DNA from: Vibrio fluminensis
GTDB taxonomy: Bacteria > Pseudomonadota > Gammaproteobacteria > Enterobacterales > Vibrionaceae
NCBI RefSeq assembly: GCF_015278125.1
Contig: NZ_JADILO010000010.1
Location: 1-64,000 of the forward strand
DNA: 64,000 nt
Reading direction: 5' to 3'
The stretch's first letter is position 1, and each line of letters starts with the position of its first letter. Both the position numbers and the translations under genes were made by a program. The notes below the pieces were generated by a model. It saw only the letters and a program-made list of their open reading frames with translations. It was not told the origin of the DNA and ran no database searches. Positions 16,199 to 25,275 of the stretch are shown here, in pieces.

Positions 16199-16882
16199 GT
16201 GTCTCAACAGTACAAGTTATCAGGTGTTTACACAGGTAAAGTCGCCGAGCGTTTTGGTATGACGACCGCGATAGACAAATCACCAATTACGGGCGAGCTC
16301 TATTTGTCGGCGACTGGTTTGGAAGGCGACGAATGCGCCGAGACTAAATTTCATGGTGGTGTAGAGCGTGCGTTGCATCAATATCCTGCCGAACACTATG
16401 AATATTGGGCGAGTAAATACCGCAGTGAGCATACGTGGCAGGCGCCGGGTATGGGCGAAAACATCAGTACCTTTGGTATGTCTGAAGCCGATGTTTGTAT
16501 TGGCGATCGCTACCAGTGGGGTGAGGCGATTATTGAAGTGAGCCAGCCACGTTCACCTTGCATGAAGTTAAGCCAGCGCTGGGGCGTTGAGAATTTCTCT
16601 GTGGATATGCAAGATGTTAGTCGCTGTGGCTGGCTATATCGCGTGATACAGCCTGGCGTGGTGAGTGTTGATGCGCCGCTAGTCTTGATTGAACGAGTGG
16701 CCAATCCGCTCTCTATCTTAGCGGTGTGTGAGCGCTATTTTGGTGACCCGCTTAATCCAGAAGGTCTTGAGCAGCTTAAAGCGCAGGAAAGACTTTCAAA
16801 GAGTTGGAGTGACAAAGTGCTGCAGCGCATTGCCACCGGTGAAGTTGAGAACTGGAATTTCCGTTTACTCGGTCACGCTTAA
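16199..16882 (+). CDS. MOSC-domain protein (YiiM-like)
   Basis: A 227-residue protein with the MOSC elements GLEGDECAETKFHGGVERALHQY (about 41-63), GMGENIST and QPRSPCMKLSQR, where the cysteine (about C121) is the presumed molybdenum cofactor ligand. YiiM-type proteins reduce N-hydroxylated compounds. The start is GTG, preceded by AGGGAGAG. The next gene, a MerR regulator, begins 88 bases on in the same direction. Confidence 0.88.
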   Translation: MSQQYKLSGVYTGKVAERFGMTTAIDKSPITGELYLSATGLEGDECAETKFHGGVERALHQYPAEHYEYWASKYRSEHTWQAPGMGENISTFGMSEADVCIGDRYQWGEAIIEVSQPRSPCMKLSQRWGVENFSVDMQDVSRCGWLYRVIQPGVVSVDAPLVLIERVANPLSILAVCERYFGDPLNPEGLEQLKAQERLSKSWSDKVLQRIATGEVENWNFRLLGHA

Positions 16883-16970
16883 GGTGAAAAGAGCATAATG
16901 AAAAAAACGTGTTGACCCGTCTATCAGTCGAGGGTTGAAGATGCAGCCTGAACCACAAAGAGGCAAGAAT

Positions 16971-17480
16971 ATGTTAACGGTTACTCAACTGGCGAGAGAG
17001 TGCGGGATTTCGCGCACTACGATTTTGTACTACGAAAAAGAGCAGCTATTGCTGCCTACGTTGCGCAGTGAAAATGGTTATCGCTGGTATGGCGACAAAG
17101 AGATTGCACGGTTAAAAGCCATCTCATCTTATCGCTCCTATGGCTTGCCGTTAACCAGTATTCGCACTTTGTTGGACAAACAGGGGCAATCTCAAGCGAC
17201 TATCTTGAAAGATCACTTTGAAGAGTTAGAGCGAGAGATCCAAACATTACGCGCGCAGCAAAGCGCGATTGTTGCCCTGCTGCAAGAACCAAATCTAAGA
17301 GAGGATAAGAGCGTGAATAAACAACGTTGGGTCGAAATTATGCAAGCCGCTGGTTTTACCGAAGCAGACATGGTGAAGTGGCACCAGAAGTTTGAAGAGA
17401 TGGAGCCACAGGAGCATCAGAAGTTTCTTGAATCTTTAGCTATTGATGCTGATGAGATAGCGCAGATCCGTAAGATGTAG
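16971..17480 (+). CDS. MerR-family transcriptional regulator
   Basis: A 169-residue regulator: MerR winged helix (about 1-70; LTVTQLARECGISRTTILYYEKEQLL), a dimerising helix, and a short C-terminal helical domain (about 105-169). No metal-binding cysteines are in the usual places, so it probably responds to an organic compound or protein signal. A start at 16941 (GAGGG upstream) would add ten residues and cannot be excluded. A terminator follows directly. Confidence 0.88.
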   Translation: MLTVTQLARECGISRTTILYYEKEQLLLPTLRSENGYRWYGDKEIARLKAISSYRSYGLPLTSIRTLLDKQGQSQATILKDHFEELEREIQTLRAQQSAIVALLQEPNLREDKSVNKQRWVEIMQAAGFTEADMVKWHQKFEEMEPQEHQKFLESLAIDADEIAQIRKM

Positions 17481-17494
17481 GTATCAGCCAAATC

Positions 17495-17521
17495 AAAGCC
17501 AGTCGAGTGACTGGCTTTTTG
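17495..17521 (+). terminator. Terminator after the MerR gene
   Basis: AAAGCCAGTC (17495-17504) pairs perfectly with GACTGGCTTT (17509-17518), followed by Ts. It lies between convergent genes and may also serve the scr operon. Confidence 0.9.
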
Positions 17522-17547
17522 TGTTTTAGGTGCTGACTTATTGGTGG

Positions 17548-18555
17548 CTATTTCTGTTCAGTGCTATCACGTTGAGCCAACGAGTAAGGCACAAAACTGA
17601 TGTGGTTTTTGGCGATGGTTTGGGTCTTTTCAATTAAGCCGTGCAGCAGCTCCGCAGCCATGCGGCCAGACTCGTGAAAGTCATACACCAGTGAGGTGAT
17701 CTTCGGGTTGTAGTAAGCCGACATTGCCCCGCCGCCCACACCACACACACTGATGTCTTGCGGTACGCGGTAGCCATTTTCTAACAGGTAGTTAATCGCG
17801 CCGATTGCCATTTTATCATTCACCGCAAAGATGCTATCTGGCTTAGTTTGGCTATTGGTGAAAATGGTTTCGCACGCCTTATAACCACTCTCTACTGAGA
17901 AATCACCAATGCTCATCCACTCCGGCTTTGCTTGCATGCCGTGTGCCGCGAGTGATTCTAAGTAACCTTGTTTACGCTTTTGACCCACCGAGATATCCAG
18001 CTCAGACACACCAATAAAGGCGATGCGCTGGTGGTTGAGCGCAACCAAATGCGCCATCATATCTTTTGCCGCTGAGATCTCATCAAACAGCACGCTTGGT
18101 GAGCCATCGGTGGCGGTTTGTCCCATCACAACTAAAGGCACGCGCAGTTTCTTAATTTTAGCCTCGTGCTCTGGGGTGATGGTGGTCGCGATCAATATGA
18201 TGCCATCCACCTGCTTTTCGGCGAACAGATCCAAAAACTCAACTTCTTTATCTACAGAGTGGTTGGTGTTGCCTAGGATGATCGAATAGCCTTTGTCGGC
18301 ATAGTATTGGTCAATACCGGCAATGTTTTCACCTGAAGAGGTCGCATTGATTTTTGGCAAGATCACGCCGATGGTTTGGCTGCGTTTAGAGTGCAGGGCT
18401 TTGGCAAGCGCGTTAGGTCGGTAGCCCGTTTCATCGAGCACTTTTTGAATACGCTTACGCGCTTCTTCACCGACATAACCAGAATTGTTAATGACCCGGG
18501 ACACGCTAGAGATAGAAGATTCTGCTAATTGCGCGATTTCTTTGATGGTTGGCAT
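17548..18555 (-). CDS. scrR: LacI-family sucrose operon repressor
   Basis: A 335-residue LacI-type repressor: helix-turn-helix at the N-terminus (PTIKEIAQLAESSISSVSRVINNSGYV) and a periplasmic-binding-like effector domain (about 60-325). The ATG at 18555 is the family start; an in-frame extension to 18624 overlaps scrB and is unlikely. It is the last gene of scrA-scrB-scrR and probably represses it at the paired sites at 21432-21470. The effector is expected to be fructose or a phosphorylated sugar; this is inferred from the operon. Confidence 0.9.
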   Translation of the reverse strand: MPTIKEIAQLAESSISSVSRVINNSGYVGEEARKRIQKVLDETGYRPNALAKALHSKRSQTIGVILPKINATSSGENIAGIDQYYADKGYSIILGNTNHSVDKEVEFLDLFAEKQVDGIILIATTITPEHEAKIKKLRVPLVVMGQTATDGSPSVLFDEISAAKDMMAHLVALNHQRIAFIGVSELDISVGQKRKQGYLESLAAHGMQAKPEWMSIGDFSVESGYKACETIFTNSQTKPDSIFAVNDKMAIGAINYLLENGYRVPQDISVCGVGGGAMSAYYNPKITSLVYDFHESGRMAAELLHGLIEKTQTIAKNHISFVPYSLAQRDSTEQK

Positions 18556-18587
18556 GTCCCGTGTCCTTTTCTTTAGGGCGGTGTTCC

Positions 18588-20030
18588 CTAGTAGTCGTAT
18601 CGAATAAGCTCCTTGATTATACACGACTTAGTCGATGTCACAGTGGTGTTTGATACCGCCTGAGCAGGAAATACGCGACCAGAGAAGACTTCTTCGCCAT
18701 TGTTGACGAAAATTTCCAGAATCGAACGGTCAAAGAAGATCTGTAGCTCTAAGCTGTCGCGAGTATTCAACAGACATTCACGGCTGCCATCTTGGTGAAG
18801 GGCATGACTGCGGTCGACTTTGAATACCCCAGTTGCGCTATCAAAGCTGATTTCAACAAAGTGCTCACCCACTTCAGCTAAACGCAGTGAGAACACTCCG
18901 TCAATTTGCTCAGCCTTGAGAGCGAGCTCAAAGCAGTTTTCGCTGCTAAAGCTCAGCGGTTTTTGTGCGTTGAGGCTTTGCTCTGCCCACTGCTGTTGGC
19001 TGCGACGCAATTGTTTGTGCTCTTCCACCGGACGCTGCTGAACTTTGCCATCGACTAGGTGCAAAGAGCGAACGAGCGATAAGGCGTGAATCCAGTTATG
19101 TTCCACCGTTGGTTGATTATCTTCATCGGGAATCCCCAGCCAAGCACTTAGCAAGCGACGACCATCATCGGCAAGGGTGGTTTGCGGTGCATAGAATTCA
19201 AAGCCGCGATCAAGTGGCAGGAACTCACCATGGGTGTATTGAGTGGTTGCGTAATCTAATTGACCGACAAAGTAACCGTTGTTATGACGGTTATGGAAAT
19301 TCATCCCTTGCGACTGAATTCCTTGTGGGCAGCCAATTAAGACATCTTGACCATCAAGGGCAAAAAGATCTGGGCACTCAAACATGTAGCCAAACTCAGT
19401 CAGTCCATTGATGCCATCACCAGCGATGGGCGTTAGATATTGCCACTGCTTTGCATCGTCAGAAGAGTAAAGCAGCACTTGTCCGGTCAGTTGCTCTGTT
19501 TGCGCGCCCAATACGCAGTACCAGCGCTCGTCATGTTGCCAGATCTTTGGATCGCGAAAGTGTGCTGTGTAGCCTTCTGGTTGCCCATCAATCACTGGAC
19601 CAAGCTTTTCGTAGCTCTCTAGCTTGCTATCGTTCGGTTTTGCCAGGCATTGAGTTGATATGCGTTGGTTGGCTTCATCTTTGAGGTTGCCAGTGTAGAA
19701 CAAGTGCAGCTCATCATTAAGTACAAAAGCACTTCCTGAATAACACCCATTCTTGTCGTAGTTGGCATCCGGTGCGAGCGCGGTTGGTTTTAGTTCCCAG
19801 TGAATAAGATCATCACTGGTGCAGTGTGCCCAGAATTTGGAACCGTGCTCGCAAGCGAAGGGGTGCCATTGATAAAACAGGTGGTATTGACCATCAAATT
19901 GAATAAAGCCATTTGGGTCGTTTAACAGCCCTGCCGGCGGCGTGATGTGAAACTTTGGACGCCAATGGTCATTGGTTGCTGTGGTCGCGCTTGCTAGAAC
20001 CGCATTCGCTTGATTAAGTAGTGTATTCAT
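18588..20030 (-). CDS. scrB: Sucrose-6-phosphate hydrolase, GH32
   Basis: A 480-residue cytoplasmic enzyme that cleaves sucrose-6-phosphate to glucose-6-phosphate and fructose. GH32 motifs are clear: NDPNG (nucleophile Asp, about residues 37-41), FRDPK (transition-state Asp) and ECPD (acid/base Glu). The C-terminal beta-sandwich carries the RSILEIFVNNGEEVFSGRV signature. No signal peptide is present. It lies 38 bases after scrA, with a hairpin in the gap. No fructokinase gene (scrK) is in the window. Confidence 0.95.
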   Translation of the reverse strand: MNTLLNQANAVLASATTATNDHWRPKFHITPPAGLLNDPNGFIQFDGQYHLFYQWHPFACEHGSKFWAHCTSDDLIHWELKPTALAPDANYDKNGCYSGSAFVLNDELHLFYTGNLKDEANQRISTQCLAKPNDSKLESYEKLGPVIDGQPEGYTAHFRDPKIWQHDERWYCVLGAQTEQLTGQVLLYSSDDAKQWQYLTPIAGDGINGLTEFGYMFECPDLFALDGQDVLIGCPQGIQSQGMNFHNRHNNGYFVGQLDYATTQYTHGEFLPLDRGFEFYAPQTTLADDGRRLLSAWLGIPDEDNQPTVEHNWIHALSLVRSLHLVDGKVQQRPVEEHKQLRRSQQQWAEQSLNAQKPLSFSSENCFELALKAEQIDGVFSLRLAEVGEHFVEISFDSATGVFKVDRSHALHQDGSRECLLNTRDSLELQIFFDRSILEIFVNNGEEVFSGRVFPAQAVSNTTVTSTKSCIIKELIRYDY

Positions 20031-20041
20031 ATAAGTAAAGA

Positions 20042-20059
20042 GAGCCCATTGCTGGGCTC
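20042..20059 (-). promoter_or_regulatory. Intercistronic hairpin between scrA and scrB
   Basis: GAGCCCA (20042-20048) pairs with TGGGCTC (20053-20059) in the 38-base gap. There is no proper T run, so it more likely sets relative mRNA stability or scrB output than ends transcription. Confidence 0.5.
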
Positions 20060-20068
20060 CCTTGATAG

Positions 20069-21412
20069 TTAAGCTTTTGAAGTTTTAAGCAGAATTTTGG
20101 TTGCGATCATTGCTGAGCCCATACCGATAACAATCATGGCGATGTACATCATCAAGCCGTTACCAAGGTAAGCAGGGATAGCTGGCAAGTACGTCACACC
20201 CATTACTGAAGGCGCGATGTGCATCATGGTTGCGAATGCACCGGCGATAGCACCGCCAATCATGCCTGATGCAAATACCTTGCTGTTAGTCAGCGTGATA
20301 CCGAATAGCAATGGCTCAGTGATACCGAAGAAACATGGCGCGATTGATGAGTAGTTAAGCGCTTTCTGTTCTTTGTCTTTTAGTGACATGGTGTAAGCAA
20401 TGGCTGCACCTGCTTGACCAGCCATTGAGGCAGTGATCAATGCGTTAAGTGGGTTTACTTTCAATGTTGATAGGAAGTTTAGCTCTACCACCATTAGGCT
20501 GTGATGTAGACCCGTTACCGTCAGTACTTGTTGGAATGCACCAAAGATAGCGCCACCGATACCAAATGGTAGGTTCACAATCGTTTCTGAAGAAACCATT
20601 ACGCCGTGTTCAACTACGTTGAAGATAGGACCAATAATCAAAAGACCCGCCAACATACCGATAGTGATGGTTAAAAATGGCGTGAATACCAGCGCCACTA
20701 CCGATGGCATCCAAGACTTGATCCAACGCTCTAGGCTTGCACCAAAGATACCGACGATAAGAGCAGGAATGATGGTGCCTTGGAAGCCTTGCACTTGGAA
20801 GATACCCAGTGACAATCTCTCTGCATCACCCGATGCAACCGCCCATGCGTTTGGCAGCATTGGCGCGATTAACATAAGACCTAGCACCATACCGACCACT
20901 GGCGTGCCGCCAAAACGTTGGAAAGCAGACCATACAACGAGAGCAGGCAAGAAGATAAATACTGTGTCTGTTACAACTTGCGTCATAGTCAGAACATCAG
21001 GTGAGAAAGTAACGCCCAGTTGTTGTGCAAAGCCGCGTAGACCCATGAACAGACCCGTTGCAACCAGCACTGGAATTAGCGGGATAAATACGTCAGCCAA
21101 CGCGCGCAGTGCCTTTTGGAACGGGCTCATATTTTCATACGCTGCGCCTTTGGTGCTTTCTAGCTCACCATCAACCAGTTTGGTCATTTCGCCGTGAACA
21201 GTGTTCACTAGACCCGTGCCTAAGATCACTTGGTGCTGACCCGATTGCAGGAAGTAACCTGCTACTTTAGCGGTCTTTTTGATCGCATCTGCGTCAACTT
21301 TAGCGTCATCTTTCACCACTACGCGTAAACGAGTCGCGCAATGCTCAAGCGCTCGGATGTTCTCTTTTCCACCCAAAGCATTGAGTAAACTCACTGCAAT
21401 TTTGTTATTCAT
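20069..21412 (-). CDS. scrA: PTS sucrose-specific permease EIIBC
   Basis: A 447-residue inner-membrane permease that imports sucrose and phosphorylates it. The EIIB domain (about 1-85) has phosphocysteine C25 in EHCATRLR, and the EIIC domain (about 105-445) has about ten helices and the GITEPLLFGI motif. There is no EIIA domain, so it must borrow the glucose EIIA (Crr), as other ScrA proteins do. It is first in the operon, with two repressor-like sites upstream. No outer-membrane porin gene (scrY) is present. Confidence 0.95.
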   Translation of the reverse strand: MNNKIAVSLLNALGGKENIRALEHCATRLRVVVKDDAKVDADAIKKTAKVAGYFLQSGQHQVILGTGLVNTVHGEMTKLVDGELESTKGAAYENMSPFQKALRALADVFIPLIPVLVATGLFMGLRGFAQQLGVTFSPDVLTMTQVVTDTVFIFLPALVVWSAFQRFGGTPVVGMVLGLMLIAPMLPNAWAVASGDAERLSLGIFQVQGFQGTIIPALIVGIFGASLERWIKSWMPSVVALVFTPFLTITIGMLAGLLIIGPIFNVVEHGVMVSSETIVNLPFGIGGAIFGAFQQVLTVTGLHHSLMVVELNFLSTLKVNPLNALITASMAGQAGAAIAYTMSLKDKEQKALNYSSIAPCFFGITEPLLFGITLTNSKVFASGMIGGAIAGAFATMMHIAPSVMGVTYLPAIPAYLGNGLMMYIAMIVIGMGSAMIATKILLKTSKA

Positions 21413-21431
21413 CTGTTCTACCCTTAATGTG

Positions 21432-21470
21432 TGAAAAGGTTTTCATGTTTTAATGTGGTAAGGTTTTCAC
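21432..21470 (-). promoter_or_regulatory. Two candidate ScrR operators
   Basis: TGAAAA-gg-TTTTCA (21432-21445) and the related GTGGTAAGGTTTTCAC (21455-21470) are about 24 bp apart, just upstream of scrA. The symmetric form suits a LacI-family dimer. The assignment to ScrR follows from the operon context. Confidence 0.6.
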
Positions 21471-21642
21471 ATCATCAAAATTTCATCAAGTTGGATCTAA
21501 ATTTGATCGTCAATTATATCGATTACATCACATTCTTAAGCTGAATGGGCGAGTGAAGATCATCGGGGGTAAGTATAGTCTTATACACCCGTTTTCTTAT
21601 GCTGTGGTTGAAGTTGCTAGATTTAGGCAAAGAGTGTCAAGG

Positions 21643-22029
21643 TCACTTTTGGTACAGCTCCAGCGGTAAGCCGTCGGGATCTTTGAAAAAGGTGAACGCT
21701 TTGCCGGTGAACTCATCAATGCGAATCGGTTCTACTTCTACGCCGTGCTGCGTTAAATGTTGCGCGCTCTGTTCAACGGACTCAACCACAAAAGCTAAGT
21801 GGCGTAAGCCTTGCGCTTCAGGGGTGCTTGGGCGCGCTGGTGGGTTGGGAAATGAAAACAGCTCAAGTTGATTCCCGTTTGGCAGCGCTAAATCCAGCTT
21901 GTAAGAGTCGCGCGCTTGGCGGTAGTTCTCAGCGATGATCTCAAGACCCAGCAACTCAACATAGAAGTGCTTTGATTTTGAGTAATCTGAGCAGATGATG
22001 GCAACGTGATGAATGGCTTCCAGTTTCAA
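21643..22029 (-). CDS. VOC (glyoxalase-like) protein, YaeR type
   Basis: A 128-residue single VOC-fold protein closely resembling E. coli YaeR (HHVAIICSDYSKSKHFYVELLGL; RQARDSYKLDLALPNGNQLELFSFPNPP; RHLAFVVE; FTFFKDPDGLPLELYQ). Metal-ligand positions of the glyoxalase I family (H near the N-terminus, E in LELFSF, H in RHLAF, E in PLELY) are present. The start is TTG at 22029, set by AAGGA upstream and by the length of YaeR; a GTG 42 bases earlier lacks support. The substrate is unknown. Confidence 0.85.
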   Translation of the reverse strand: MKLEAIHHVAIICSDYSKSKHFYVELLGLEIIAENYRQARDSYKLDLALPNGNQLELFSFPNPPARPSTPEAQGLRHLAFVVESVEQSAQHLTQHGVEVEPIRIDEFTGKAFTFFKDPDGLPLELYQK

Positions 22030-22191
22030 GATATCAATCCTTAGTGGTGAATAGAGAATAAGAGTAACCACAATCGCGTGCGCTCACTAGCCATTATTTT
22101 GCTTTTCAGTGTCGCAAATCAGACTCGTTGTGGCGGCTAAAAAGTGCGCAGTGGCGCAATATGTAATTAAGTGAGTGATTAAGGGAACAAC

Positions 22192-22578
22192 ATGAAACTG
22201 AAATACACCATTTTGTATGTTGAAAACGTAAAGGCGACATTAGAGTTTTATCGAGAAGCATTTGGTTTTGAGATCGAATTTTTACACCCAAGCGGCGACT
22301 ACGGTGCGCTTAATACGGGCGAAACCACGCTTTCGTTTAGCTCGCTTGAGCTGATGGAGCAACTGGGTAAAGGCGCGGTCAAGCCAAATCCTAGCGCGCC
22401 GACATTTGAAATTGCCTTTGAAACTGAGCAAGTCGCAGAGCAGCTTAGTCAGGCATTAAAGGCTGGTGCAACGTTAGTTCAAGACGTTGAAGAGATGCCG
22501 TGGGGACAGACCACCGCGTACGTCAGCGATCTGAATGGTTATCTGGTCGAGATTTGCTCGCCGGTGGCTTCTCAATAG
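22192..22578 (+). CDS. VOC-family (bleomycin resistance-like) protein
   Basis: A 128-residue protein of two beta-alpha-beta-beta-beta units (KYTILYVENVKATLEFYREAFGFEIEF; AYVSDLNGYLVEICSPV). It lacks the first histidine of glyoxalase I, so a metal-dependent reaction is less likely; binding or sequestration of a small molecule is an alternative. It stands alone, divergent from the YaeR-type gene and convergent with the LysR gene. Confidence 0.82.
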   Translation: MKLKYTILYVENVKATLEFYREAFGFEIEFLHPSGDYGALNTGETTLSFSSLELMEQLGKGAVKPNPSAPTFEIAFETEQVAEQLSQALKAGATLVQDVEEMPWGQTTAYVSDLNGYLVEICSPVASQ

Positions 22579-22623
22579 CGGCAACGTTGCAGTACATGAG
22601 CCGTTGGTTAATAGCAATATGAA

Positions 22624-23514
22624 CTAGCGGCTTAAACGCTCGCGCAAGAAATCTCGCAGCAGGTAAAGTGCGGGAGTCAGCTGGCGCTTGTCTGTCACTA
22701 CAAGATTGAGAGGAATCGCATCGCCTTGCCAATCTTCAAACAGGGGTACGAGGCTGCCGTTTTCGATATCTGGTATTGAATCAATTCGGGATTTATAGCC
22801 AATCCCTTTTCCGGAGATCATCCAGCGTCTGACTGCATCACCGTCGTTGGCAAAGCGGTTGCCTGTGGCGATCACTTCACACATTTCCCCTTGTTTGGTA
22901 AAGCGCCACTTGGTGTGGTACTTCACTAGCGTGATGAAGTTGATGCAGTTGTGATTAACAAGTTCTGATGGGTGAGTCGGAGTGCCATATTTGGCAAGGT
23001 AGTCAGGGGATGCGCAAGCGATGCGATCGTTGTCTGGACTGATCGGTAGGGCAACCATGGTTGAGTCTGGCGGCGTGCCATAGCGCAGTGAAGCATCGAT
23101 CGGGCGAGTGTAGAGATCAATCAAACTATCGCTAAGCTCAAGTGAGACCGAAAGAGTTGGGTGTTGCTCCATAAATTCATCGAGCAACGGAATGATGATG
23201 TTGCGCCCAAGATCCGATGGCATTGCTAAACGTAGGTGCCCGGTGATTTGGTTTGGATCGCGCTTTACTGACTCAACGCCAGATTCAATCGCAGTCACGG
23301 CTTGCTGGCATTTCTCCAGCATTAATTGACCTTCAGGCGTCAGGCGAATACTGCGTGTTGAGCGAATAAACAGCGCACAACCAAATTGCGCTTCAAGGCG
23401 TTTTATTGTGGCACTTACCGCCGCAGGCGTTATTGCCAGCGTATTCGCAGCTTGGGTGATGCTCGCTTGGCGCGCGGTTTCGATAAAGACACTGAAGTCC
23501 TGAAGTACTTTCAT
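22624..23514 (-). CDS. LysR-family transcriptional regulator
   Basis: A 296-residue regulator: N-terminal winged helix (ARQASITQAANTLAITPAAVSATIKRLEAQFG) and a LysR effector domain (about 92-292) of the subgroup typified by DhcR/TrpI-like proteins (LRLAMPSDLGRNIIIPLLDEF; DASLRYG). It lies 47 bases downstream of the SGNH hydrolase on the same strand and may be co-transcribed. The target genes are not evident. Confidence 0.9.
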   Translation of the reverse strand: MKVLQDFSVFIETARQASITQAANTLAITPAAVSATIKRLEAQFGCALFIRSTRSIRLTPEGQLMLEKCQQAVTAIESGVESVKRDPNQITGHLRLAMPSDLGRNIIIPLLDEFMEQHPTLSVSLELSDSLIDLYTRPIDASLRYGTPPDSTMVALPISPDNDRIACASPDYLAKYGTPTHPSELVNHNCINFITLVKYHTKWRFTKQGEMCEVIATGNRFANDGDAVRRWMISGKGIGYKSRIDSIPDIENGSLVPLFEDWQGDAIPLNLVVTDKRQLTPALYLLRDFLRERLSR

Positions 23515-23561
23515 CCGGTTCCTATGATTCGTCGCTGCCAGTTATTGTGGCTTGATGGTGA

Positions 23562-24197
23562 TTAAGCAAACAGATGTTTGATCGTCTGGTATAAACCTTC
23601 GGCAAACTTGGCGGGCTGATCCTCATGCCAGTGTACCCCTTCCGTTGTACTCGATGACACCCATTTACCTGCATCTAAATAATAGCAGCCAAGCTCTTGG
23701 GCTCTTTGTTGATAATGCTCGGCAAATTGTTGCGACTTCTCTGCACCGCCGCAAAATCCTGTGGCAGCGAAACCGACTTCAACAATAGGCGGTGGGCAAA
23801 CCAATACGATATTGGTCGCGACATCTTGGTTGTGGCTGGCAAAGTGCTGGGCTTGTTTAACCAGTTGCGCCGCACCACAAGAGATCGCTTCGGCGGATAA
23901 ACCTAGATGACTTTGCAAGTCGTTGGTGCCAAGCATGATCACCACCACTTCTGGTTGGTATTTCTCTAAGCAAGGTAGGAAATAGCCGAGACCGGAGTGA
24001 GGGCTGTGAATCGATTCATGAAAACCGGTGGTTCTGCCTGGCAAGCCTTCGCTGATCACTTGCCAGTCTGCTGGGAGTTGTTGCTCTAATAGCGACGTCC
24101 AGCGTAGCTCGGCTGGGTAGCGACCGCCTTTGATGGGCATGTAGCCCCATGTGTTTGAGTCACCAAAACATAAAACAGATTTCACACCAGAGTTCAT
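23562..24197 (-). CDS. SGNH/GDSL-family hydrolase
   Basis: A 211-residue esterase-fold protein. Block I is CFGDSNTWG (Ser nucleophile at about residue 14), block II has the Gly in EGLPGRTTG, block III is GTND (about 94-97) and block V is GVHWHEDQPAKF with the catalytic histidine. There is no signal peptide, so it acts in the cytoplasm. This subgroup includes arylesterases and acetyl esterases. Position next to carbohydrate operons makes sugar deacetylation plausible but unproven. Confidence 0.88.
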   Translation of the reverse strand: MNSGVKSVLCFGDSNTWGYMPIKGGRYPAELRWTSLLEQQLPADWQVISEGLPGRTTGFHESIHSPHSGLGYFLPCLEKYQPEVVVIMLGTNDLQSHLGLSAEAISCGAAQLVKQAQHFASHNQDVATNIVLVCPPPIVEVGFAATGFCGGAEKSQQFAEHYQQRAQELGCYYLDAGKWVSSSTTEGVHWHEDQPAKFAEGLYQTIKHLFA

Positions 24198-24301
24198 TTT
24201 CTATCCTTGCCAACAAATTCGAGTTGCTTGCGCTTAAACACGTGCGTTCAAAAGCGTGTTTTTAAGGTCAGTGATCTAAGAAGATACAGGCTTGAAATTC
24301 G

Positions 24302-25021
24302 CTATGAACGGTGACGCTTTGCTACCAACGTAAATTTGTAATCGCTTGATTTAAAGTAGTTTCGACTGTATTCGAAAATTGTATCATCGATTAAATGGCT
24401 GCGGGTACGTTTCTCTATGATCGGTTGCGCTGGGTCAATACCAAGGAGATCGGCAATGTCACTGGGTGGCAAAACAGGGATGATTTCCTGTTCACTGCGA
24501 TCAATGACCATGCCTTTTTGATTTTCAATAAACTCGTATTTTGAACCTTGCATCACTTGGTAGGTGAGGTCTGGGAACATTTCGGTTGGTAGCCAAGTTT
24601 CTTCAACCGTAATTGGATTCTCATCAACGTAGCGCACGCGTTTAACGTAGAAGACGCGGTCGCCTTCACAGATATTAAGGTGTTCTGCCATGGTGAGTGA
24701 GGCGCTGCGGATCTCAAATGCCAGTACATCACTGCGAGTAACAGAATCGAGGTGTGACCATTTTTCAGCAAAGCTACTTTGCTGATAGATGTCGTAATTC
24801 ACCTTGTTTTCTTTCACGTAGGTTCCGCTGCCTTGCTTGCTCTCTAGCTCGCCGCTTTCAACCAGCAATTTAATCGCTTGGCGCACTGTCACGCGGCTAA
24901 CGGAAAACTCTTCTCGTAATTGTGCCTCAGTAGGAAGGGCATTACCGACTTTATATTCACCTGAGCTGATCTTGCCACGAATGGCGTCTGCTATTTGTCG
25001 ATACATAGGCAATCTTGCCAT
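24302..25021 (-). CDS. mngR: GntR/HutC-family regulator of the mannosylglycerate operon
   Basis: A 239-residue regulator: GntR winged helix (about 1-70; YRQIADAIRGKISSGEYKVGNALPTEAQLREEFSVSRVTVRQAI) and UTRA ligand domain (about 95-235). It is divergent from mngA, the same arrangement as E. coli mngR-mngAB, so I assign it as MngR, a repressor relieved by mannosylglycerate or its phosphate. Candidate sites are in the divergent region (25087-25099, 25230-25247). Confidence 0.85.
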   Translation of the reverse strand: MARLPMYRQIADAIRGKISSGEYKVGNALPTEAQLREEFSVSRVTVRQAIKLLVESGELESKQGSGTYVKENKVNYDIYQQSSFAEKWSHLDSVTRSDVLAFEIRSASLTMAEHLNICEGDRVFYVKRVRYVDENPITVEETWLPTEMFPDLTYQVMQGSKYEFIENQKGMVIDRSEQEIIPVLPPSDIADLLGIDPAQPIIEKRTRSHLIDDTIFEYSRNYFKSSDYKFTLVAKRHRS

Positions 25022-25086
25022 GGCTACCTCTCTTACACTGTTCCGCTACGACTCGATGGAACAGCACTTATATACGCTATAGTTAA

Positions 25087-25247
25087 TCGTATCATACGAA
25101 TTCGATTCAATATGACAAGCAGTTGTTTGGTATAATTTGAAAATAGACAATACAACAATGATACATATTTTAATTCAACTGAGATCTGGATCGCAGAACA
25201 TTTGTATGTAATAGGTATTATTGGTCTCGTTGTTGTTCGGACAACAA
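25087..25247. promoter_or_regulatory. Divergent mngR-mngA control region with two palindromes
   Basis: TCGTAT-c-ATACGA (25087-25099) and TTGTTGT-tcgg-ACAACAA (25230-25247) are perfect inverted repeats in the 254-bp region between mngR and mngA. GTAT/ATAC half-sites are common in operators of the HutC subfamily, so the first is the better MngR site. Which is used is not decided by sequence. Confidence 0.45.
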
Positions 25248-25275
25248 TGAATAATGTGACAATGGGACAAACGTT

